In this document: piece after piece, positions 6,371 to 13,402 of the stretch
Layout: each line of letters opens with the position of its first letter
Position numbering within the stretch: position 1 is the first letter of the stretch
The notes under the pieces: generated by a model
Database searches by the model: none
What the model was told of the DNA's origin: nothing
Seen by the model: only the letters and a program-made list of their open reading frames with translations
NCBI GenBank assembly: GCA_964466745.1
Contig: CAYXOX010000077.1
Location: 1 to 13,414 of the forward strand
Source: CAYXOX01 sp964466745
GTDB lineage: Bacteria > Pseudomonadota > Alphaproteobacteria > Rhodobacterales > Rhodobacteraceae
Direction: 5' to 3'
DNA: 13,414 nucleotides
Program-made: the position numbers and the translations under genes

Positions 6371-6399
6371 TTGCGCGAAGCGCCGGGCTGCGCCCTAAT
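6371..6399 (+). promoter_or_regulatory. Weak candidate promoter immediately before the FadJ-like ATG
   Basis: TTGCGC (6371-6376) and CCTAAT (6394-6399) are 17 bases apart. The expected +1 is 6406, which is the A of the proposed ATG. There is no Shine-Dalgarno before that ATG. Both hexamers are imperfect, so this is a speculative leaderless-mRNA promoter. Confidence 0.25.
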
Positions 6400-6405
6400 C
6401 GCACC

Positions 6406-8712
6406 ATGGACGAGGCAGAGGAAACCCCCGGCGGGCCGCCAGAGTCGGCGTCGGGCCCCGCGGCGGGCGGGGACAGGGAACCACGCGAGCCGGCACGTGC
6501 TTCGGTCACCGTGACGCGCGATGGCGAGATCGCGCTCCTGCAGATGGATGCGCCCCCGCTCAACGCCCTGGGGCAAGACCTGTGCGATGGCCTTGTCACC
6601 GCGCTCGACGACGCGGCTGGCGACCCGGGCGTGCGGGCCGTCCTTCTGCGCGGTGCGCCAACGGTTTTCGCGACGGGTCCCGAGAGTGCCGCCGTCGGCG
6701 GGCGCGGTTTGGCCGCCGAGAGCGACGCTGCCATTCTCGCCGCGGCCGACACGGTCGCGCGGGCCTGCCGCGCGCTCGAAGCCAGCCCGAAGCCGGTGGT
6801 CGCGCTCCTGCAGGGGCTGGCAGCCGGTGCGGGCTTCGAACTGGCCCTTGCCGCGCATTGGCGGATCGCGGCGCGGGATGCCCGAGCCGCGCTGCCCGAC
6901 CTGCGCATCGGGCTGCCGCCCGGTGCGGGCGCAACCCAGCGGTTGCCTCGGCTGGCCGGTGCGGCCGCCGCGCTCGATCTCGTTCTGGCTGGGCATGCCC
7001 GCGCGGCGTCCGAGCTTGCCGCCGCCGGGATCGTGGATGACGTTCTCGACGCGGTTCCCGAAGGCATGGCGGCCGCCGCCGCGGCCTGGGTGCGCCAGCG
7101 CCTTGCCGAGGACCCTGTGCCGCGCCCGACCGCGGGCCGCCGTCACCATGGGCTTTTCGATGCCCCGGCGATCGCTGCGGCGCGCACGCGGGAGACACAG
7201 CACCCCGAGGCGGCGCGGCTCCGTGCGGTGGAATGCATCGAGGCGGCCGGGCTTCTGCCTTTCGAGGCGGGGCTGGCCTTCGAGCGCGACGCTTTCGAGG
7301 CGTGCTGCACCTCCGGGCAGGGGCGTGCCCTGCGCACGCTGGCAGCCGCCGAGCGCGCCGCCGCCCACCCCGCGGCACTCCGCGGTGTCGCGCCCCGAGC
7401 GATTTCGGACTGCGCCGTCTACGGCGCCGATGAGCGCGGCACGGGGATCGCCGTGGCCTTGCTCAACGCCGGTTTGCGCGTGCACCTTGCCGCGCCCGAC
7501 ATCGATGCGCTCGAGGCCGGTGTCGCCCGGGTCACGGGGCTGTTCGACCGCGCGGTATCCCGCGGGAAGCTGGCCACCGAGATCCGCGCGGCGCGTCTCG
7601 CGCTGCTCGATCCCGTGGCCGGCCCGGAAGATTTCGGATCGGCCGGGCTGATCGTTGTTTCAGCCGATGCGGGAGACATCGCCGGGCAGGAAGCGCTCTT
7701 CGCGAAGCTCGGGGAAATCACCCGGCCCGGCACCGTTCTTGCAACTGCGAGCCCGCTGCCGGTGGTGGACAGGCTTGCCCGTGCCGCTGGGCGCCCGGCC
7801 GATGTGCTGGGCCTGAATTTCCTCGCTCCCGCTCCCGTCCACCGGCTCGTCGAGGTGGTGGCGGGCGCCGGAACCGGGCGCGTGGCGCTGGCTTCGGCCC
7901 TGGCGCTGGCCCGGCGCATGGGCAAGCAGCCGGTTCTTGCCGGGCCCGGCGCCGGCGCGGGGTGCCTGGCCGGTGCTGTCTTCGCCGCCTGCCTGCGGGA
8001 GGCCGACGCCCTCGTGTCCGCGGGCGCCTCGCCTTACGCGGTGGACTTGGCGCTTCGCGACTACGGCTTCGCACGCGGCCCGTTCCAGGAACTCGACCTT
8101 GCCGAGCCCGACGGTGCGCTTGCGGTCTGTCTCTTCGGTGGAGCGGGCGGAGCGGTTGCCGCGACGGTGGCGCCGGAAGGGTTTCTTGCCCGGCTCAGGG
8201 CGGCGGGTCGCGAGGGACACCGGGGCGGGGCCGGCGTCTATGCCTACGACGCCGCGGCCGGCGGCAGGGGGCGGGAAGACCCGGAGGTGCTGGCCCTCGC
8301 CGCGAAGGTGTGTGCCGGGGTCGGCGCCGCGCGGCGACCGCCGGGGGCGGCCGAGATCCAGCGCAGCTGCCTGCTGGCCATGGCCAATGCGGGTGCCTGG
8401 CTCGTGGCGCGCGGAGGTGCCGCGACGGCTGGCTGCGTCGATGTGGCCGCGGTTCACGGGCACGGTTTTCCCCGCTGGCGCGGAGGCCCGATGCAGGCGG
8501 CGGAAGCCGCCGGCCTGCTCGGCATCCTGCGCGACCTGCGCGCCCGGGCTGGGGCGGACGGCGCCCCGCGGGCGAAGGGCCTCGATCAGGACCGGGAGCC
8601 CGCTCCGGGCTGGGCGGAACTCGTCCGCGAGGGCAGGGGCGTTGCCGCGCTGCGTCCGGCCGCGCCGCCGCCGCGCGAGGCGGGCGCGCCGGATGAAGGA
8701 ACGGTCTCCTGA
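6406..8712 (+). CDS. FadB/FadJ-like enoyl-CoA hydratase/3-hydroxyacyl-CoA dehydrogenase fusion, probably catalytically impaired
   Basis: The 768-residue protein has the domain order of the beta-oxidation multifunctional enzyme. The crotonase fold is at about 33-220 (VVALLQGLAAGAGFELALA; LPPGAGATQRLPRLAG). The NAD-binding 3-hydroxyacyl-CoA dehydrogenase domain is at about 330-510, and the C-terminal domains follow, with HGHGFPRWRGGPM near 684-696. Key residues differ from the family. The second crotonase glutamate is D165 (E145 is kept). The GxGxxG loop reads G340-A-D342-E-R-G345. The catalytic His position is N471 in GLNFLAPA, although its partner E483 remains. The GFxxNR asparagine is G523. 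The hydratase may be weak and the dehydrogenase is probably inactive. The chosen ATG gives a 30-residue Gly/Pro/Glu-rich leader with no ribosome site; ATG 6325 lies inside the preceding terminator region. No other beta-oxidation genes are adjacent. Confidence 0.85.
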   Translation: MDEAEETPGGPPESASGPAAGGDREPREPARASVTVTRDGEIALLQMDAPPLNALGQDLCDGLVTALDDAAGDPGVRAVLLRGAPTVFATGPESAAVGGRGLAAESDAAILAAADTVARACRALEASPKPVVALLQGLAAGAGFELALAAHWRIAARDARAALPDLRIGLPPGAGATQRLPRLAGAAAALDLVLAGHARAASELAAAGIVDDVLDAVPEGMAAAAAAWVRQRLAEDPVPRPTAGRRHHGLFDAPAIAAARTRETQHPEAARLRAVECIEAAGLLPFEAGLAFERDAFEACCTSGQGRALRTLAAAERAAAHPAALRGVAPRAISDCAVYGADERGTGIAVALLNAGLRVHLAAPDIDALEAGVARVTGLFDRAVSRGKLATEIRAARLALLDPVAGPEDFGSAGLIVVSADAGDIAGQEALFAKLGEITRPGTVLATASPLPVVDRLARAAGRPADVLGLNFLAPAPVHRLVEVVAGAGTGRVALASALALARRMGKQPVLAGPGAGAGCLAGAVFAACLREADALVSAGASPYAVDLALRDYGFARGPFQELDLAEPDGALAVCLFGGAGGAVAATVAPEGFLARLRAAGREGHRGGAGVYAYDAAAGGRGREDPEVLALAAKVCAGVGAARRPPGAAEIQRSCLLAMANAGAWLVARGGAATAGCVDVAAVHGHGFPRWRGGPMQAAEAAGLLGILRDLRARAGADGAPRAKGLDQDREPAPGWAELVREGRGVAALRPAAPPPREAGAPDEGTVS

Positions 8713-8735
8713 CGCGAGACCGGGGTCTCATCGCG
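8713..8735 (+). terminator. Hairpin directly after the FadJ-like stop codon
   Basis: GAGACC (8716-8721) pairs with GGTCTC (8724-8729), extended by CGC/GCG across a three-base bulge. It starts at the base after the TGA. There is no clear T-run, so termination efficiency is uncertain. Confidence 0.4.
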
Positions 8736-8869
8736 TGCGTGACCGGGCGCCGCTGCTCTTCGCTTTTCCGCGCCGCGCCTTTCGAGGCTCGGGCTTTCAG
8801 GCCGGACCGGTCGGGCGCGCACGGGCCTGCGCGGTTCGGGGCCGTTGTCGACCGGTGGCCGGCCGCGCT

Positions 8870-8930
8870 GGGGGCGCTGCCCCCGTCTCCGCAGGCGGAG
8901 ACTCCCCCGGAGTATTTCGGCCAAGATGAA
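8870..8930. repeat. Triple-hairpin extragenic element (REP-like, probable bidirectional terminator)
   Basis: Three consecutive stems are present: GGGGGC/GCCCCC with a three-base loop (8870-8884), GTCTCCGC/GCGGAGAC with a two-base loop (8885-8902), and CTCC/GGAG with a three-base loop (8902-8912). TATTTCGGCCAAGATGAA follows. I recognise this arrangement from memory as a repeated intergenic element in Rhodobacterales genomes; only one copy is in the window. It lies between convergent genes, which suits a terminator. The rest of the 8713-9083 gap (about 370 bp) shows nothing else I can support. Confidence 0.6.
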
Positions 8931-9083
8931 CGGGCACCGCAGCGGCTGGGCGTCAGGGCCGCGGGGCCGCGCACAGCGCTCCGGGACGGCGGACGCCGAA
9001 CGCGGCAGGCGGCTTCATCCTGCGTCTGGCCGGTGCGGGTCGCGCTGGCAGCCTGCTGCGGCGCTCGAACGGCGCGACGGGCG

Positions 9084-9299
9084 TCAGCCCATCAATGCGC
9101 CCACGAGGATCATCCCGAGCCCGGTGAAGGAGAGCAACAGGGCGCCGAGGTTGAGCGGGACCAGCCGGGCGAGGCGGCTTCGAAGCGCGTCGTCGGACAG
9201 GCCCGCGCGGCGCGCCCGGAAGATCGCCACGATGCAGTAGACGAGGCCGCCGAGGCCGATGACGGACACGACCGTTCCGAGCGTGACGAGGATCTGCAT
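9084..9299 (-). CDS. Small two-helix inner-membrane protein
   Basis: This 71-residue protein has two hydrophobic helices (about 3-27 and 47-70) joined by a basic, cytoplasmic-type loop (RARRAGLSDDALRSRLARL). The pattern resembles small conserved Rhodobacterales membrane proteins that I remember without an assigned function. The ATG at 9299 has GGAG seven bases upstream. The protein ends VGALMG. It stands alone between the triple-hairpin element and the assembly gap; no partner is evident. By the positive-inside rule both termini would face the periplasm. Confidence 0.75.
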   Translation of the reverse strand: MQILVTLGTVVSVIGLGGLVYCIVAIFRARRAGLSDDALRSRLARLVPLNLGALLLSFTGLGMILVGALMG

Positions 9300-9437
9300 G
9301 GGCGCGCTCCGGAGGTTTCGATCTCTTGCCCGAGATGTCTCGCGAACGGCGTCGGCATGCAAGGGGGCGGCCGGCCCTTGCCCGGTGGTCCGGCTCCGGC
9401 TACCAGTCGCGCTCGCCCCGAGGGCGGGCGCCGCTGC

Positions 9438-9452
9438 GCCCCGGCACGGGGC
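9438..9452. repeat. GC hairpin next to the assembly gap
   Basis: GCCCCG and CGGGGC form a six-pair stem with a three-base loop, 20 bases before the N run. Strong local structure of this kind may be why the assembly broke here. The 173 bp between the small membrane protein and the gap hold no gene that I can support. Confidence 0.35.
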
Positions 9453-9472
9453 AGGCCGCAACAGAGCGAGGG

Positions 9473-9482
9473 NNNNNNNNNN
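9473..9482. other. Assembly gap of ten Ns
   Basis: Ten undefined bases join two contigs. The number is probably a placeholder, so the real distance, and any reading frame that appears to cross it, is unknown. The start and promoter of gapR are lost here. Confidence 0.95.
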
Positions 9483-9725
9483 CGAACCGAGAGCCAGCGG
9501 GTGACGGCGGCGGAGCTGCGCCAGTTCATCGAACGATTCGAGCGGCTCGAGGCCGAGAAGAAGGATATCGCCGATCAGCAGAAGGAGGTCATGGCGGAGG
9601 CCAAGGGGCGTGGCTACGACACGAAGGTGATGCGGCGGCTTATCGCGCTGAGAAAGCGCGACAAGGAGGATCTGGCCGAAGAAGAGGCGGTGCTCGAGCT
9701 CTACAAGGAAGCGCTGGGCATGTGA
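9483..9725 (+). CDS. gapR: GapR-family (DUF2312) nucleoid-associated DNA-binding protein, start missing in gap
   Basis: The 80 visible residues cover nearly all of this short family: VTAAELRQFIERFERLEAEK, then KDIADQQKEVMAEAKGRGYD, TKVMRRLIALRKRDKEDLAE and the usual end EEAVLELYKEALGM. The GRGYDTKVMRRLIALRKRDK region is the basic helical DNA-contact segment. GapR dimers and tetramers in Caulobacter bind overtwisted, AT-rich DNA ahead of replication forks and RNA polymerase and stimulate topoisomerases. RTESQR precedes the conserved part in the correct frame, so the initiation codon and perhaps a few residues lie in the N run. An internal GTG at 9501 is a less likely start. The protein is otherwise complete and shows no damage. 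Confidence 0.93.
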   Translation, partial: RTESQRVTAAELRQFIERFERLEAEKKDIADQQKEVMAEAKGRGYDTKVMRRLIALRKRDKEDLAEEEAVLELYKEALGM

Positions 9726-9812
9726 TGTGACCCTGCGCGCGCTGGAAGGCTCGTGGTAAGTTCCGGGCATTGCATCGTTTTTCCCCCTGGCGGATGGAGG
9801 CGGCTCGGCCCG

Positions 9813-9837
9813 GCCGGCCCGGCGCCGGGAGGCCGGC
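9813..9837 (+). terminator. GC-rich hairpin between gapR and the DUF3422 gene
   Basis: GCCGGCC (9813-9819) pairs with GGCCGGC (9831-9837). The loop itself contains most of the 12-base perfect palindrome at 9818-9829. It lies about 90 bases after gapR and could end that transcript, although no T-run follows. Otherwise 9726-9908 shows nothing further. Confidence 0.35.
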
Positions 9838-9899
9838 ATACCGTTGCACACGCCTAACTGCCCGCGCGTCAACGGTTTTTTGCGTTCCGTTCCGCCGCG

Positions 9900-9905
9900 T
9901 ATAGG
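9900..9905 (+). promoter_or_regulatory. Possible -10 element before the DUF3422 gene
   Basis: TATAGG sits in an AT-richer patch after a T6 run (9876-9881) that could act as a poor -35 at 18-base spacing. The predicted start near 9912 lies downstream of the ATG at 9909 and favours initiation at 9942. Confidence 0.3.
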
Positions 9906-9941
9906 CGTATGGGACGGGCGAGCGAGGAGCTTGACCGACCC

Positions 9942-11222
9942 ATGAGCCCGATCGAAGACCACCCCCTGCGCTACCAGCTGGCCAACGAGCTGCATGCGCG
10001 CCCCTTCCCGGCGATCGAGGCGCCCTGCACCGCTGCGTACCTCGCCGTCAAGCAGCCGAGCGACGCCGCCGGGCGTGACCGCGCCGCGGACCGGGCCCAT
10101 CTCGTGAAGCTCCTCGACCGGCACGGGGCCGATCACCCCTCGCCGGGAGCTACCCATTACTTCGGTCGGATCGGCCGATTCCTGCTCAAGTGGGAGCAGC
10201 ACACCGAGTTCGTGACCTACACCGCCTTCGCGCCGGGCCATTCCGACCGGCCCTTCGATGCCTCCGGTTTCGACGTCTTCCCGGAGGAGTGGCTCGCCGA
10301 GGCGCCCGGCGCCCGGATGACCTCGGCGCTGATCCGGGTCGAGGCGCGCCCTTCCGAAGCCGAGATCGTGCGCCGTATCGACGAGTGGTTCGTGCCCGAG
10401 AGCCTGGCGGCCTCCACGGTGCTGGACGACACCGCGACGATCGCCGGCGATTTCCGCATCGATCCGGCGGGGCACCTGCGTTTCGCGATCTTCGTGGACC
10501 CGGGCATGGGCCCGCGGCGAATCGGCCGTGTTGTGCAGCGCGTCTGCGAGATCGAGACATACAAGAGCATGTCGATGCTGGGGCTCGCGCGGGCGCGGGC
10601 CATGTCGGGGCGCATGGGCGAGATCGATGCCGAGCTTTCCGATCTCGTTGGCGCCATGACGGGCGAGGTGGCCAAGCCCGAGGAAACGCTGGCGCGGCTG
10701 CTGTCGATCTCGGCCGAGCTCGAGAACCTCGTCGCCAAGAGCGCCTTCCGGTTCGGTGCGACGGGCGCCTACGAGGCGCTGGTGCTCCAGCGCATCGAGG
10801 TGCTGCGGGAGGAGCGGTTCGGCGGGCGTCAGACCTTCAAGGAATTCATGACCCGGCGGTTCGACCCCGCGATGCGCACGGTTAAATCCACCGAGCGCCG
10901 CCTCGCCGCCTCGGCGGATCGCGCCACGCGGGCGGGCGAGCTGCTGCGCACGAGGGTGGACGTGGAGCGCTCTGCGCAGAACCAGCAGCTTCTCGAGAGC
11001 ATGGACAGGCGCGCCGATCTGCAGCTCCGGCTCCAGCGCACCGTCGAGGGGCTTTCGGTGGTGGCGATCAGCTACTACGCGGTCAACCTCATGGTCTACG
11101 TTCTCGGCCCGGTGGGAGATACGGCCGGCCTTTCGCGACTCGTGCTGACGGCGACGGTCACGCCGCTGGTGGTGATCGCCGTCTGGTGGGTGATCCGGCG
11201 CATCCGCCGGTCGGTGGAGTAG
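9942..11222 (+). CDS. DUF3422-family membrane-anchored protein
   Basis: This 426-residue protein matches the DUF3422 family of alphaproteobacterial proteins of unknown function. The N-terminal family signature is HPLRYQLANELHARPFP (7-23). A second typical segment is HYFGRIGRFLLKWEQHTEFVTYT. The central region is helical and charged (LQLRLQRTVEGLS), and two C-terminal transmembrane helices lie at about 373-392 and 400-418, followed by a basic tail (RRIRRSVE). The soluble part is probably cytoplasmic. ATG 9942 is preferred: GGAG lies 12 bases upstream, and the upstream ATG 9909 has no ribosome site and precedes the likely transcription start. The frame allows 11 more residues if 9909 is used. 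No function should be assigned from the sequence. Confidence 0.88.
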   Translation: MSPIEDHPLRYQLANELHARPFPAIEAPCTAAYLAVKQPSDAAGRDRAADRAHLVKLLDRHGADHPSPGATHYFGRIGRFLLKWEQHTEFVTYTAFAPGHSDRPFDASGFDVFPEEWLAEAPGARMTSALIRVEARPSEAEIVRRIDEWFVPESLAASTVLDDTATIAGDFRIDPAGHLRFAIFVDPGMGPRRIGRVVQRVCEIETYKSMSMLGLARARAMSGRMGEIDAELSDLVGAMTGEVAKPEETLARLLSISAELENLVAKSAFRFGATGAYEALVLQRIEVLREERFGGRQTFKEFMTRRFDPAMRTVKSTERRLAASADRATRAGELLRTRVDVERSAQNQQLLESMDRRADLQLRLQRTVEGLSVVAISYYAVNLMVYVLGPVGDTAGLSRLVLTATVTPLVVIAVWWVIRRIRRSVE

Positions 11223-11230
11223 GCTCGGGC

Positions 11231-11250
11231 CGCATTGCGCAGGCAATGCG
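11231..11250 (+). terminator. Hairpin after the DUF3422 gene
   Basis: CGCATTGC and GCAATGCG form a perfect eight-pair stem with a GCAG loop, starting eight bases after the stop codon. No T-run follows. Its position suits a terminator or 3'-end stabiliser. Confidence 0.45.
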
Positions 11251-11375
11251 CGGCAAGGTGGGAGAGCGTGCGCGGGCATACGCCCGGCGCCACGCGCCCT
11301 GTGGACCTTCGCGGCATGCCCGCGCTACCCTCTTGCCCGGCGGGCCCCGCCCCGCGCTTCCCCAGAGGACAGCCG

Positions 11376-12560
11376 ATGCCCATCAAGAACCGCCTCGCCG
11401 AGTTGCAGCCCGTCGTCGCCGGCTGGCGCCAGGCCCTGCATCGCCGCCCGGAGCTGATGTTCGACACCCACGAGACGGCGGCCTTCGTGGCCGATCGCCT
11501 GCGCGAGATGGGCTGCGACGAGGTGGTGACCGGCGTCGGCCGCACCGGGGTCGTCGCCGTGCTGCGGGGCCGGAGCACCGGCTCGGGCCGCGTCGTGGGC
11601 CTGCGCGCCGGCCCGTGCTTCGCGCTCCGCGCCGACATGGACGCGCTGCCCATCGAGGAGACCACGGGGCTCGCCTACGCCTCTGAAATCCCCGGGCGCA
11701 TGCATGCCTGCGGGCATGACGGGCACACCGCCATGTTGCTTGGAGCGGTGGCCTACCTCGCCGAGACGCGGGCCTTCGACGGCACGGTCGTCGCCATCTT
11801 CCAGCCGGCGGAGGAAGGGGGCGGCGGCGCGAAGGTGATGATGGACGACGGATTGCTCGACCGCTTCGGCGTGCAGGAGGTGTATGCCATGCACAACGCG
11901 CCGGGCCTCGATGCCGGCAGTTTCGCCATAAGGCCGGGCGCGTTCTATGCCTGCACCGACCAGTTCGATATCCGCATCCTCGGGCGTGCCGGCCACGCCG
12001 CCCAGCCCCACCAGGCGATCGATGCGGCCGTGGTCGCCTCCCACGTCGTGCTCGCGCTGCAGACCATCCGCTCGCGGCTGACCGACCCGGTGGAGCCGCT
12101 CGTGGTTTCGGTCACGTCCCTGCGCACCGACAGCACGGCCCACAACGTGATCGCGGCCGAAGCGCTGCTGAAAGGTACCGTGCGGTGCTTCGACAGGGGC
12201 ATCCGGGCACAGGTCGCGGAGTTGCTGCCCAGGATCGCGGAGGGCACGGCGGTTGCGCTGGGTGCCTCCGCCGAGGTGGCCTACGAGCTCGGCTACCCGA
12301 TCATGGTGAACCCCGAGCGGGAAACGTCCTTCGCGGCCGAGGTGGCGCGCAGCGTTGGCGGCGGGTGCGACGATGCTCCGCAGATCATGTGGGGAGAGGA
12401 TTTCGCCTACCTGCTGGAAGAGCGTCCGGGCGCCTACATCTGGCTCGGCAACGGCGACAGCGCCGGGCTGCACAACGCGGCCTACGATTTCAACGACGAG
12501 ATCATACCCTTCGGGGCGAGCTGGTTCGCCGAGATCGCGGAACGGCGCATGCCGCTCTGA
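11376..12560 (+). CDS. M20-family amidohydrolase (hippurate hydrolase/aminoacylase-like)
   Basis: This 394-residue cytoplasmic metallo-amidohydrolase of peptidase family M20 cleaves N-acyl amino acids or related amides. The family elements occur in order: WRQALHRRPELMFDTHETA (17-35), LRADMDALPIEE (84-95), MHACGHDGH (109-117) with metal ligands C112 and H114, QPAEEG (143-148) with E146/E147, MHN (172-174), GRAGHAAQPH (203-212) in the lid domain, and LHN (365-367) with H366. AGAGGA upstream of ATG 11376 sets the start; the open frame back to 11235 lacks a ribosome site. Residues 76-83 look like an eight-residue insertion flanked by near-identical repeats, just before LRADMDALP. The substrate cannot be named. 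The next gene starts 41 bases later and may share the transcript. Confidence 0.92.
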   Translation: MPIKNRLAELQPVVAGWRQALHRRPELMFDTHETAAFVADRLREMGCDEVVTGVGRTGVVAVLRGRSTGSGRVVGLRAGPCFALRADMDALPIEETTGLAYASEIPGRMHACGHDGHTAMLLGAVAYLAETRAFDGTVVAIFQPAEEGGGGAKVMMDDGLLDRFGVQEVYAMHNAPGLDAGSFAIRPGAFYACTDQFDIRILGRAGHAAQPHQAIDAAVVASHVVLALQTIRSRLTDPVEPLVVSVTSLRTDSTAHNVIAAEALLKGTVRCFDRGIRAQVAELLPRIAEGTAVALGASAEVAYELGYPIMVNPERETSFAAEVARSVGGGCDDAPQIMWGEDFAYLLEERPGAYIWLGNGDSAGLHNAAYDFNDEIIPFGASWFAEIAERRMPL

Positions 12561-12584
12561 GCGCGCTTGCGCACTTGCCGAACG

Positions 12585-12601
12585 CCGGGTAACCGGCCCG
12601 G
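12585..12601 (+). repeat. Inverted repeat abutting the glycosyltransferase-like ATG
   Basis: CCGGG (12585-12589) and CCCGG (12597-12601) can pair and end on the base before the ATG. No Shine-Dalgarno is visible in this 41-base spacer. The hairpin may limit initiation, or the true start may be further downstream. Confidence 0.35.
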
Positions 12602-13402
12602 ATGGAACGCGCGCGTATCGCTTGCATCAAGTGGGGGACGGCCTTCGGGCCGGACTACGTCAATCGCCTTTACTCGGGCGTGCGGCGTAACCTCGACCGC
12701 CCGATCCGCTTCTTCTGCATGACCGAGGACGCCCGCGGGCTGCACCCCGACGTGGAGGTGCTGCCGCTTCCCGACGAGCCTTTCCGCGCCGAGATGGACG
12801 CGGCGCTGGCCGTCGCCGACAGGCAGGGCGCGATGCGCAAGATCAGCCTCTTTCGCGAGGGCGTGATCCCGGGGGGCGCGGGGCCGGTGCTGGGCTTCGA
12901 CCTCGACGTCGTGATCACCGGCGATCTCGCGCCCATTCTCGAACACGCGCCGGGCAAGCTGGCGATGCGGGCCGACTGGGTGGAGGCCCGCCGAGGGCAC
13001 CCCACCGGGCATGGCTCGGTGTTTCGCTTCGACCCGTCGCGGCACGGGTATCTCTACGACGAGATCGCCGCCGCCCCCACCGCCGCGGTGGAATGGGCGC
13101 GCGGCTCCGAGCAGCGCTTCACCTCCCACAGGACGCAGGAGCGCGGCGATTTCGCGTATCTGCCCCCGGCGATGGTGGTGAGCTTCAAGCACGGCTGCCT
13201 CGGGCTGCCCCCGGTCAACTGGCTGCGCAGCCCGCGTCTCCCCGCGGACGCGCGGGTGGTGTGCTTCCACGGCCGGCCCAAGATGCACGAGGCCGTCGGC
13301 GGGTATCGCGGCTCCCTCCTGCGCTACTCGCGCCCGTGCGGCTGGCTCGCGGACCACTGGATCGCCCGCGCGCGGGCCGACCTGGGGCCCGAATGGGCCT
13401 GA
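12602..13402 (+). CDS. Glycosyltransferase-like protein
   Basis: This 266-residue cytoplasmic protein looks like an alphaproteobacterial glycosyltransferase-type protein, probably with a GT-A fold. The opening strand RIACIKWGTAFGPDYVNRLY (5-24) is followed by RFFCMTED (36-43), and FDLDVVITGDLAPIL (99-113) contains a DxD metal/nucleotide-sugar motif (D100, D102). HGSVFRFDPS lies in the middle, and ADARVVCFHGRPKMHE near 215-230 carries a His-Gly pair like the C-terminal motif of GT8-type enzymes. There is no signal peptide or membrane segment. It follows the M20 gene by 41 bases on the same strand. The acceptor and sugar are unknown, and no polysaccharide genes are visible. The last 12 bases of the window hold no feature. 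Confidence 0.7.
   Translation: MERARIACIKWGTAFGPDYVNRLYSGVRRNLDRPIRFFCMTEDARGLHPDVEVLPLPDEPFRAEMDAALAVADRQGAMRKISLFREGVIPGGAGPVLGFDLDVVITGDLAPILEHAPGKLAMRADWVEARRGHPTGHGSVFRFDPSRHGYLYDEIAAAPTAAVEWARGSEQRFTSHRTQERGDFAYLPPAMVVSFKHGCLGLPPVNWLRSPRLPADARVVCFHGRPKMHEAVGGYRGSLLRYSRPCGWLADHWIARARADLGPEWA

Noticed and set aside
6325..6405. Upstream ATG for the FadJ-like gene
   Set aside because: It overlaps the probable terminator stem and T-run, has no ribosome site, and the added residues have no family similarity.
8739..9725. 328-residue plus-strand frame ending in gapR
   Set aside because: It is continuous only because the N run preserves frame; sequence before the gap overlaps the hairpin element and the antisense of the small membrane protein and has no protein-like pattern.
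9084..11279. 731-codon minus-strand frame through the gap and the DUF3422 gene
   Set aside because: Only its last 71 codons (9299-9084) form a credible protein; the rest is antisense to gapR and DUF3422 and crosses the Ns.
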